Source: an uncultured Selenomonadales bacterium (GTDB taxonomy: Bacteria > Bacillota > Negativicutes > Selenomonadales > Selenomonadaceae). From it: a stretch of DNA of 38,766 nucleotides. Location: the NCBI GenBank assembly GCA_937877655.1, contig CALFJC010000015.1:1-38766 (forward strand), written 5' to 3'. A program made the position numbers and the translations under genes. Under the pieces are notes generated by a model. The model ran no database searches, had not been told where the DNA came from, and saw nothing but the letters and a program-made list of their open reading frames with translations. Of this stretch, positions 30,862-37,265 are shown one piece after another (the first letter of the stretch is position 1; each line of letters begins with the position of its first letter).

Positions 30862-31488
30862 ATGAAACTAAAAAATTTTTTCGCGGGGATAACGGCGGCG
30901 GCGATAATTTTTTCAGCGAGTCAGACTTTCGCGGAGAATTGGGAAGAAGGCGAAGTCGTGACGGAGGTACCGACAGAAATTTATATGTGGGTACAGTCGA
31001 CGCCGCGAGCAAATTATTGGTTCAATCATCAAGCGGCAGGCTATCGAGTCAAGGAAGACGGAACACTTGACTTGAATATTTTGATGGTGCCGGCAATTTA
31101 CATTTACGATAACATTCAAATTGAAGACGTGATACAAAAGCGGCGTTGGAAAAAACTTTCGACGCGAGGTTATAATAAACTTGTCGGACGCTCGGAAATG
31201 TTAAAATTCGATTTAAAAAATATGACGGTGCAAGTTGTGGAGAAAGTTGATTTGGACGACACATGGGGCGAACTTGACAAAGATACTTCGGGCGAGCCGC
31301 AGGAGCTGAAAAATTTTTCCGGCAGAGACGTAATGTACAAATTTTATCGAACGATATTGCATTGGGCGCGTGAACACAACGAATTGATAATCGGACGTTC
31401 GCGGGGAGTTTTAAGCGAAGAAGACGGAGATCTTCCGATAAACGAAGTCCCGATAAACAAAATTTTCATTCCGCCCGCCGAGTACTAA
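30862..31488 (+). CDS. Secreted protein of unknown function, 208 aa
   Basis: A classical signal peptide MKLKNFFAGITAAAIIFSA ends at SQTFAEN, so it is exported and has no lipobox Cys. The mature part is beta-rich and aromatic (EIYMWVQSTPRANYWFNH, MLKFDLKNMTVQVVEKVDL) with acidic patches. It ends VPINKIFIPPAEY. I do not recognise the family; similar short exported proteins occur in Negativicutes genomes as hypothetical proteins. ATG 30862 is chosen over 30853 because of spacing to AAAGGA. It has its own promoter and stands alone before tRNA-Ser. Confidence 0.75.
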   Translation: MKLKNFFAGITAAAIIFSASQTFAENWEEGEVVTEVPTEIYMWVQSTPRANYWFNHQAAGYRVKEDGTLDLNILMVPAIYIYDNIQIEDVIQKRRWKKLSTRGYNKLVGRSEMLKFDLKNMTVQVVEKVDLDDTWGELDKDTSGEPQELKNFSGRDVMYKFYRTILHWAREHNELIIGRSRGVLSEEDGDLPINEVPINKIFIPPAEY

Positions 31489-31496
31489 AAAAATTC

Positions 31497-31525
31497 TTGA
31501 CAGTTAGCGGATTGAATGATACACT
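31497..31525 (+). promoter_or_regulatory. Promoter of tRNA-Ser
   Basis: TTGACA (31497-31502) and TACACT (31520-31525) are separated by 17 bp, 13 bp before the tRNA. Confidence 0.8.
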
Positions 31526-31537
31526 TTGCGGCGTTGC

Positions 31538-31629
31538 GGAGAGTTGTCCGAGCGGCTTAAGGAGCACGACTGGAAATCGTGTGTTGCGTTGATAGCGCAC
31601 CGAGGGTTCAAATCCCTCACTCTCCGCCA
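31538..31629 (+). tRNA. tRNA-Ser (anticodon GGA)
   Basis: A class II tRNA of 92 nt. The acceptor GGAGAGT pairs with ACTCTCC. The anticodon arm CACGA-CTGGAAA-TCGTG carries GGA, and a long variable arm (GTTGCGTTGATAGCGCAC) is present. The T arm contains GGTTCAAATCC, the discriminator is G, and CCA is encoded at 31627-31629. A 10-bp hairpin with an AGGA loop follows at 31644-31667. Confidence 0.97.
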
Positions 31630-31693
31630 GTAAATGAATTTGAAAATGCGGAAAGGATTCTGCATTTAAAATCTATTCCCCAAATATATAAAG

Positions 31694-31837
31694 TTTCAGC
31701 TGTGAACGCAGGGACTTGGTTTCGCCGAACACAAACTGTACTGACAAGCTCGCCAGGGCATACGCAGCAACGAGCGGTTATTGTAGCGCAGCTTCGGATT
31801 GAGATCAGGTTTCTGCGTTGACGGCTGAAATTTTTTT
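31694..31837 (+). ncRNA. Candidate structured small RNA (6S-like rod shape), unassigned
   Basis: An 18-nt closing helix pairs 31694-31711 with 31813-31830 (16 Watson-Crick pairs, one wobble, one G-G mismatch) and is followed at once by TTTTTTT. Inside it comes an open bubble of about 13 and 15 nt. Then follow CCGAA/TTCGG (31725-31729 with 31793-31797), CTGT/GCAG, CAA/TTG, and a terminal GCTCG/CGAGC stem (31748-31752 with 31771-31775) with an 18-nt loop. The order closing stem, large central bubble and apical stem is that of 6S RNA, and length suits a small 6S. The SRP RNA motif GGAAGGAAGCAG is absent. A leader or riboswitch of the next gene is the main alternative. A TATAAA at 31687 is a possible -10. 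Confidence 0.45.
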
Positions 31838-31853
31838 GCAAGGAGTGATTCGC

Positions 31854-32357
31854 TTGAATGAAATTGATTTTGTTAAGGCAATGAATTTAACTTCGCCGCA
31901 ACCGTTGATGGCGGTTTGTACACTCAAGGCGGACGGCACAACGAATATCGCGCCGGTATCTTTTCTGTCTTACGTGTCGTTTGAACCGCCGATGATCGGT
32001 TTTGCAATGATGAAACCTTCTTACAGCGGCGAACGTTTTCGCGAAACAAAAGAAGCAATTCTCACCGTGCCGAGCGGCAAAATCGGTAACGCGCTGTTGT
32101 ATTGCGGAAAAGTCAGCGGCAAAACAATAGACAAGGCGGCGAAATGCAAACTTGAACTCGTCGAAGTTGCGGACAGCAAAATTAAAATTCCTGCCGAAAC
32201 AAAAGTTGCCTTCGTTGTGAGTTTAAATAAAGTCGTTGAAGTCGGAGATCATTTCCTTCACATCTGCGACATAAAAAAGATTTTAGCCGACGAATCGAAA
32301 GACGCACTTTTTGCTTGGAATGGTTATACCAAAATCGCGGCGGCAGTCATGAAATAA
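31854..32357 (+). CDS. Flavin reductase family protein (FMN-binding split barrel), 167 aa
   Basis: Contains the split-barrel flavin reductase pattern: SPQPLMAVCTLKADGTTNIAPVSFLSYVSFEPPMIGFAMMK, then SYSGERFRETKEAILTVP. The conserved late segment is VVEVGDHFLHICDIKKIL. Such proteins (flavoredoxin-like) bind FMN and move electrons to it from NAD(P)H or other carriers. The start is TTG 31854 with AAGGAG 8 nt upstream. The longer frame to 31818 would start inside the RNA terminator stem. It is directly downstream of the structured RNA element, which could control it. Confidence 0.88.
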   Translation: MNEIDFVKAMNLTSPQPLMAVCTLKADGTTNIAPVSFLSYVSFEPPMIGFAMMKPSYSGERFRETKEAILTVPSGKIGNALLYCGKVSGKTIDKAAKCKLELVEVADSKIKIPAETKVAFVVSLNKVVEVGDHFLHICDIKKILADESKDALFAWNGYTKIAAAVMK

Positions 32358-32373
32358 TTTTGAGCGAAAATTT

Positions 32374-32402
32374 CCCCTTGCAATTCGCGAGGGTTTTTTT
32401 TA
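32374..32402 (+). terminator. Terminator before dnaX
   Basis: CCCTTGC pairs with GCGAGGG (one wobble) around AATTC, followed by eight T. Confidence 0.8.
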
Positions 32403-32435
32403 TGCTTAAGGCGAAAAAATTTTGGAGGAAAATTT

Positions 32436-33875
32436 ATGGCTTATGAAGCACTTTATACACGCGGTCGCCCGAAAACTTTATCGCAATTAATCGGGCAGGA
32501 GCATATTTCAAACGCCTTGACGCGAGCAATTTCAAGCGGCAGACTTTCGCACGCCTATTTACTCGTCGGCACTCGCGGCACGGGCAAAACTTCGACGGCG
32601 CGGCTTTTGTCCAAAGCAATGAATTGCGACAGAGTTCACGAAGCGCAACTTTCGGGACGTCCGCTCGACAAAAAAGAAATTCCCTGCAACAAATGCGAAT
32701 CTTGTTTGGCGTTTGATTCTTCGCCCGACAATGTCGAGTTCGACGCGGCGTCAAATCGTTCCGTCGAAGATGTCACGCGCCTTTTGTCGACGGCTTATCT
32801 TGCGCCGCTCCGCGCCCGCGTAAAAACTTTTATAATCGATGAAGTTCACATGCTGTCTTTCGAGGCAGTCAATTCGATTTTGAAATTAATCGAGGAGCCG
32901 CCGCCGAATGTGGCATTTTTTTTGGCGACAACCGAAATAAACAAAGTGCCGATGACAATTCGGTCGCGTTGCCAAGTTTTAAATTTCCGATTGATACCGC
33001 AAACGATAATCGCGCCGTATCTTTCGACGTTGGCGCGGAGATTGGGCGTGGGCTTGCAGGAAGAAGCGGCAAAAAAAATTGCGCGGCTTGCTGAAGGTTC
33101 AATGCGCGACGCCTTGACTTATCTTGACCAATGTTACGCAATGGCTGACAAGGAAATTACTCTCGACGACGTGAACGAAACTTTAGGTTTGATCTCGGAC
33201 GAAAATCTTGACGAAATAATTTCCGCCGTCAAAGCAAAGGACAGAGCGGCGGTCGGGCAGGCGATAACGCGGGCTTTTCGGTCGGGCTTGTCGTCAAATA
33301 TTATCGCCGAATCTTTGATAACGCGGCTTAGAGATATTGAATTTGAGATGCTCGACCGCAACGAAAAGAATTTCTCCGAGCTTGATAATTTTATCGACGC
33401 CTTGAGAAAATCTGTCGGAGAAATGTACGGCTCCGGCATTCCCGATATTATTTTGGAAATGACGCTGATGAAACTTGCCGCGCCCGTTCAAAATTTTGTT
33501 GCACCGATTGCCGCGCAGAATTCTTTGCCGAGTGAAAATCTTGACGAAGGGCAAAAAATTTTTTATGATACAGCAAGTTCATTGATTGAGGATTCAAGAT
33601 ATTTTATGGATAAGGCAATCGTCATGAGTTTTGCGGGCGATACTTTGACTGTGGGATTTAAATCGGCGATTGTCGCGGACATGTTGAAAAAAATTCAGAA
33701 AAAATTTGAGGCGAAGGCTTCGGAAATTGCAAAGCGGACAATAAAAGTTTCAATCGTTATCGATAAAAATTTGTTGCCGCCCGTTCTGAATAACATGTCC
33801 GAGCCCGCCCGCACCAATCTTGTCGGCGCAATGGAAGCTTTTGGAGCGTCCGACGCCATAAAAATTAACAATTAA
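32436..33875 (+). CDS. dnaX: DNA polymerase III subunit gamma/tau, 479 aa
   Basis: Clamp-loader ATPase. Walker A is GTRGTGKTS (about residues 48-56), and the zinc module has CNKCESC. Walker B is FIIDEVHMLS, the sensor 1 region is FFLATTEINKVP, and the SRC motif is TIRSRCQ. The C-terminal tau part is short: about 120 residues beyond the clamp-loader core. Total length is small for a Firmicutes tau (often 550 or more). A GGAGG site precedes ATG. The order dnaX-ybaB-recR is conserved in Bacillota. Confidence 0.96.
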   Translation: MAYEALYTRGRPKTLSQLIGQEHISNALTRAISSGRLSHAYLLVGTRGTGKTSTARLLSKAMNCDRVHEAQLSGRPLDKKEIPCNKCESCLAFDSSPDNVEFDAASNRSVEDVTRLLSTAYLAPLRARVKTFIIDEVHMLSFEAVNSILKLIEEPPPNVAFFLATTEINKVPMTIRSRCQVLNFRLIPQTIIAPYLSTLARRLGVGLQEEAAKKIARLAEGSMRDALTYLDQCYAMADKEITLDDVNETLGLISDENLDEIISAVKAKDRAAVGQAITRAFRSGLSSNIIAESLITRLRDIEFEMLDRNEKNFSELDNFIDALRKSVGEMYGSGIPDIILEMTLMKLAAPVQNFVAPIAAQNSLPSENLDEGQKIFYDTASSLIEDSRYFMDKAIVMSFAGDTLTVGFKSAIVADMLKKIQKKFEAKASEIAKRTIKVSIVIDKNLLPPVLNNMSEPARTNLVGAMEAFGASDAIKINN

Positions 33876-33889
33876 GGAGAGATTTTTTA

Positions 33890-34264
33890 ATGGCACAACA
33901 GGGATTTGATTTGAACGCGATAATGAGACAGGCGCAGGCTTTGCAAAGAAGTTTTGAGGAGAACAAGGCGAAACTCAAAAAAGAAACTGCAACGGCACAA
34001 GTCGGCGGCGGCATGGTAACGGCGACAGTCGACGGCGAAAAAGTTGTCAAAGAAATAAAAATCGCGCCGGAGCTCGTGCAGGACGGCGATGTCAGCGCGA
34101 TTGAAGATTTGGTTGTAAGTGCGGTCAACGCGGCGAATGCCGAGATTGAAAAGAAAATTAACGCGAACATGGCGGCATTTGCGGGCAACGCGCTCGGCGG
34201 CAATATCGGAAACATGGGCGATTTAATCGGAAAATTCTTGGGCGGCGGAAAAAGCAATCAGTAA
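33890..34264 (+). CDS. ybaB: YbaB/EbfC nucleoid-associated protein, 124 aa
   Basis: Small dimeric DNA-binding protein. It shows the typical order: N-terminal helix IMRQAQALQRSFEENKAKLKKE, central strands GGGMVTATVDGEKVVKEIKIAPELV, then VSAVNAANAEIEKKI. The Gly/Asn-rich tail (GNALGGNIGNMGDLIGKFLGGG) is common in this family. It lies 14 nt after dnaX with AAGGAG before ATG and is in one operon with it. Confidence 0.95.
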   Translation: MAQQGFDLNAIMRQAQALQRSFEENKAKLKKETATAQVGGGMVTATVDGEKVVKEIKIAPELVQDGDVSAIEDLVVSAVNAANAEIEKKINANMAAFAGNALGGNIGNMGDLIGKFLGGGKSNQ

Positions 34265-34293
34265 TTAGCAATGAGTAATTAGCAATTAGCAAT
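34263..34293 (+). repeat. Period-7 repeat array AATTAGC between ybaB and recR
   Basis: Units AATTAGC, AATGAGT, AATTAGC, AATTAGC and AATGAAA start at the ybaB stop codon. Confidence 0.8.
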
Positions 34294-34353
34294 GAAAAGC
34301 TAAAGACTTATATTCGGCAAGAAAAAATCTTTTAAGAAATTGGAAACTTTTAA

Positions 34354-34953
34354 ATGAGTTCAAAAGCAATGGCGGCTTTGATGGAGTCGCTTACAAAATT
34401 GCCGGGCGTCGGTACAAAAACTGCCGCTCGGCTTGCTTATCATATAGCAGAAATGAAAGCCGACGACGTAGAAAATTTGGCGGCGGCTATTCGCTCCGTC
34501 AAGCTCGATACTCACGCTTGCGAAATTTGTTTCAACACGATTGACGCCGATAAAAATATCTGCGACATTTGCGCCTCCGACAAGCGCGACGGAAAAATTA
34601 TTTGCGTTGTCAAAGACTCCAAAGACCTTGACGCCATTGAGCGCGCAGGTTCTTTCGGCGGAAAATATCACGTGACGGGCGGCTTAATTTCTCCGTTGGC
34701 GGGCGTGACGCAAAACGATATTCATCTTCGCGAATTGATTAAACGTGTCGGCGAAGATAAAGTTCAAGAAGTAATAATCGCCTTTGAACCGACAGTTGAA
34801 GGCGATGCAACTTCGCTTTTTATCTCGCGGCTTTTAAATCCTTCGGGCGTCAAAGTCACGAAACTTGCTCGCGGCTTGGCTGTCGGCGCGGATTTTTCGG
34901 GAACCGATTCTTTGACAATAGCCAAAGCAATAGAAAATCGCGTACCCGTTTGA
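34354..34953 (+). CDS. recR: Recombination protein RecR, 199 aa
   Basis: Works with RecF and RecO in recombinational repair. It has the helix-hairpin-helix LTKLPGVGTKTAARLAYHI and a C4 zinc finger, CEICFNTIDADKNICDIC. A Toprim domain follows with VVKDSKDLDAIE and EVIIAFEPTVEGDATSLF. It ends with the Walker B-like KLARGLAVGADFSGTDSLTIAKAI. Length is exactly typical. The ribosome binding site is weak (GGAAA), unusual for this window; a repeat array separates it from ybaB. Confidence 0.96.
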   Translation: MSSKAMAALMESLTKLPGVGTKTAARLAYHIAEMKADDVENLAAAIRSVKLDTHACEICFNTIDADKNICDICASDKRDGKIICVVKDSKDLDAIERAGSFGGKYHVTGGLISPLAGVTQNDIHLRELIKRVGEDKVQEVIIAFEPTVEGDATSLFISRLLNPSGVKVTKLARGLAVGADFSGTDSLTIAKAIENRVPV

Positions 34954-34958
34954 AAAGC

Positions 34959-35031
34959 AATTAACAATTAGTAATGAGCAATGTGTAATTGTTTTTCCAT
35001 TACTCATTACTAATTACTAATTGCTAATTAA
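34959..35031 (+). repeat. Period-7 repeats in inverted orientation after recR
   Basis: A left arm (AATTAAC, AATTAGT, AATGAGC, AATGTGT) and a right arm (CATTACT, CATTACT, AATTACT, AATTGCT) are near-complements around GTTTTTC. A long AT-rich hairpin could form. The same two-arm layout is seen at 4273-4371. Confidence 0.8.
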
Positions 35032-35033
35032 AA

Positions 35034-35070
35034 AAGAGTCTCTTCCAAAATCGGAGGAGGCTCTTTTTTT
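35034..35070 (+). terminator. Bidirectional terminator after recR and the antitoxin region
   Basis: AGAGTCTCTTCC pairs with GGAGGAGGCTCT (two wobbles), with A6 on the left and T7 on the right. Confidence 0.8.
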
Positions 35071-35072
35071 AT

Positions 35073-35165
35073 TTACGTTTTCGGTAACGGCTCGCCCGTT
35101 TTCAGCAAGTCCAAAACCGCAACGAGTTTTGAAATATCCTTGCAATGGCTTGATACATTTTCAAT
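35073..35165 (-). pseudogene. Relic of a YafQ-like toxin gene
   Basis: The frame that follows the antitoxin stop on the minus strand reads about 30 codons. It includes CKDISKLVAVLDLLKTGEPLP, then stops. This matches the early part of YafQ-family RNase toxins, where KDxxKLxxxxxLLxxxxPLP precedes the catalytic half. The first 10-15 toxin residues and everything after PLP, including the catalytic His residues, are missing. A terminator follows at once. The match comes from remembered family patterns, not a search. Confidence 0.6.
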
Positions 35166-35427
35166 CGTCCTTCAACAAGGATTCCATTGCTTCTTCAACG
35201 GTGTTAAAAGGACCGTAAAGATTTCTGTGCTCGCGAGCATCACGAATTGCTTCCAGCAAATCATCGGGAATATCGGGATCTTTTATGCTGAAAGGAAGTT
35301 CTTTTCTTTCCAAAGAAACATGAAACAAATATCTTACAGCCGTTTCCGTGTCCATGCCGAGACTTTCATAAAGCTCGTCGACTTTCTTTTTAAAATCGTC
35401 GTCCAAAGTCATTTGAAATGTCGCCAT
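35161..35427 (-). CDS. RelB/DinJ-family antitoxin, 88 aa, without an intact toxin
   Basis: The N-terminal MATFQMTLDDDFKKKVDELYESLGMDTETAVRYLFHVSLERKELPF is the ribbon-helix-helix domain of RelB/DinJ antitoxins (MDTETAVRxF core). The C-terminal half is acidic and would normally wrap the toxin. GGAGG lies 9 nt before ATG. It starts 15 nt after leuA and is probably co-transcribed with it, an unusual place for an antitoxin. Its toxin survives only as a 30-codon relic downstream. Confidence 0.88.
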   Translation of the reverse strand: MATFQMTLDDDFKKKVDELYESLGMDTETAVRYLFHVSLERKELPFSIKDPDIPDDLLEAIRDAREHRNLYGPFNTVEEAMESLLKDD

Positions 35428-35442
35428 AAAAATTAACCTCCG

Positions 35443-37113
35443 CTATTTGCCCGCAACCATGCGATTAATCGCGCTGATAAGGGCTTGAATCGACGCCGTG
35501 ATAATATCGGTATCCATGCCCGCGCCCCAAGTAACTTTTCCGTCCGCGCCCGTGATTGAAATGTAAGCGATAGCCCGCGCAGATTGTCCGATCTCCAGCG
35601 CGTGTTCGTTGTAAGTCAAATTGGAATAGCTTATGCCGAGATTTTTTTGAAGAGCGTTTGAAACCGCGTCAAGTCTTCCGTTGCCGCGAGCCGGATAAGT
35701 TACGCGTTCGCCGTTGATTTCCAAATCGACGCTGCCGACTCTCGCGCCGCCCGGTTCCTTGCGAAGATGAAACTCAAATAATTTATACGGCTTGTCGACA
35801 TTGACATATTGATCGCTGAAAATCTGATAAATTTCGTCGGGCAAAAGTTCTTTGTGCTTGCGGTCGGAAACTGCCTTGACGCAATAGCCGAAGTCCTCGC
35901 GCATTTTCTTTGGCATTTCGACGCCGTAACGTTGCTCCATGATAAAGCCGACGCCGCCCTTGCCGCTCTGCGAATTGATTCTGATAACATCGCTGTCGTA
36001 TTCGCGCCCGACATCTTTCGGGTCAATCGGCAAATAGGGAACAGTCCAACGATCGGGATTTTTTTCTTCGCGCCAATGCATCCCTTTTGCAATGGCATCT
36101 TGATGACTGCCGCTGAACGCCGTAAATACCAACGCGCCCGCATAAGGTTGACGGTCATGAACTTTCATTCTGGTGACGCGTTCATACATTTCGACAAGCG
36201 CGGGCATGTTGCTGAAATCCAATTCGGGGTTGACGCCCAAAGCAAACATATTCATTGCCAAAGTAACAATGTCAACGTTGCCTGTTCGTTCGCCGTTGCC
36301 GAAAAGAGTTCCTTCAATCCTGTCCGCGCCCGCCAAAAGTCCGAGCTCACAATCGGCGACGCCGCAACCTCTATCGTTGTGGGGATGGAGACTCAAAATA
36401 ACTTTGTCGCGGAACTTGAGATATTTATTTATGTAAGCAACCTGCGCGGCGTAGACATGCGGCAAACTCATTTCGACGGTGACGGGAATATTTATAATCG
36501 GACGGCGGTCAACGACGGGCTCCCAAACGTCCAAAACGGCGTTGCAAACTTCCAAAGCGTATTCGGGCTCGGTGCCCGTGAAACTTTCGGGAGAATATTC
36601 AAAGCGATAATTCGCGCCCGCCTTCTCCGTCAGCTCCAATAAAAGTTTCGCGCCGTCGGTGGCGATTTTTTTTATCTCGTCCTTCGACATGCGGAAAACT
36701 TGTTCGCGCTGGGCAACCGAAGTTGAATTGTAAACATGAACAATCGCATTCTTCGCGCCGTCAAGTGCCTCGAAAGTTTTCTTTATGATATGTTCCCGCG
36801 CCTGCGTCAAAACTTGAACGGTCACGTCGTCGGGAATTAAATTATCTTCAATCAGCCTGCGGAGGAGCGCGTATTCGGTATCGCTGGCGGCGGGGAAGCC
36901 GACTTCAATTTCTTTGAATCCGATTTTGACGAGCGTTTTATAAAACTCAATTTTCTCGTCGAGACTCATCGGGATAATCAGCGATTGATTTCCGTCGCGC
37001 AGGTCGACACTGCACCACACCGGAGCTTTTTCGGGATATTCTTTCCGCGCCCAATCCAAAATTATTTCCGGCGGCATGAAATATCCTTTGCTGTACTTTG
37101 TATGATTTTTCAA
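35443..37113 (-). CDS. leuA: 2-isopropylmalate synthase LeuA (long form), 556 aa
   Basis: First step of leucine synthesis: acetyl-CoA plus 2-oxoisovalerate. The DRE-TIM barrel starts WCSVDLRDGNQSLIIPM, with FKEIEVGFPAAS, the metal HxH in LSLHPHNDRG and FGNGERTGNVD. The C-terminal regulatory domain (FEFHLRKEPGGARVGSVDLEINGE) binds leucine. The sequence belongs to the LeuA2-type long group, where the protein begins MKNHTKYSKGYFMPPEI. The frame is open to 37197, but TTG 37113 has GAGGTG 6 nt upstream, and the promoter at 37157-37185 overlaps the extension. No other leu genes are adjacent. Confidence 0.95.
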   Translation of the reverse strand: MKNHTKYSKGYFMPPEIILDWARKEYPEKAPVWCSVDLRDGNQSLIIPMSLDEKIEFYKTLVKIGFKEIEVGFPAASDTEYALLRRLIEDNLIPDDVTVQVLTQAREHIIKKTFEALDGAKNAIVHVYNSTSVAQREQVFRMSKDEIKKIATDGAKLLLELTEKAGANYRFEYSPESFTGTEPEYALEVCNAVLDVWEPVVDRRPIINIPVTVEMSLPHVYAAQVAYINKYLKFRDKVILSLHPHNDRGCGVADCELGLLAGADRIEGTLFGNGERTGNVDIVTLAMNMFALGVNPELDFSNMPALVEMYERVTRMKVHDRQPYAGALVFTAFSGSHQDAIAKGMHWREEKNPDRWTVPYLPIDPKDVGREYDSDVIRINSQSGKGGVGFIMEQRYGVEMPKKMREDFGYCVKAVSDRKHKELLPDEIYQIFSDQYVNVDKPYKLFEFHLRKEPGGARVGSVDLEINGERVTYPARGNGRLDAVSNALQKNLGISYSNLTYNEHALEIGQSARAIAYISITGADGKVTWGAGMDTDIITASIQALISAINRMVAGK

Positions 37114-37156
37114 AACTAACACCTCATGAATTTCAAAAAATTTTTTTACGCGGGCA

Positions 37157-37185
37157 ATTATATTCATAACGCGGTTTAAAGTAAA
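37157..37185 (-). promoter_or_regulatory. Promoter of leuA
   Basis: Minus strand TTTACT (37180-37185) and TATAAT (37157-37162) are separated by 17 bp. The leader to the start is about 40 nt, too short for a T-box or a typical attenuator. Confidence 0.75.
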
Positions 37186-37199
37186 GCTTGCCGCCAATC

Positions 37200-37228
37200 T
37201 TTACTCGCAGAAATTTTTATGATATAAA
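37200..37228 (+). promoter_or_regulatory. Extended -10 promoter of the TPR gene
   Basis: TTTACT (37200-37205) and TATAAA (37223-37228) are separated by 17 bp, with TGA before the -10. It is divergent from the leuA promoter; the two -35 elements are only 14 bp apart. Confidence 0.7.
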
Positions 37229-37265
37229 GCCTTTGACGAAAATTTTTCGGAAAGGAGGAAATTGT

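Noticed and set aside
31579..31821. Open frame of 80 codons after tRNA-Ser
   Set aside because: It starts inside the tRNA and runs through the structured RNA. Composition and lack of a binding site speak against a gene.
31630..31853. SRP RNA or FMN riboswitch before the flavin reductase gene
   Set aside because: The tRNA-Ser to dnaX position suggested SRP RNA, but the GGAAGGAAGCAG core is absent. None of the FMN-aptamer blocks were found. It is kept as an unassigned structured RNA.
34263..35031. Possible CRISPR array in the repeat-rich region around recR
   Set aside because: The repeats are contiguous 7-mers without unique spacers, and no cas genes are present.
37114..37156. T-box or leucine attenuator before leuA
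   Set aside because: The transcribed leader is about 40 nt, with no hairpin-terminator and no Leu-rich leader peptide.
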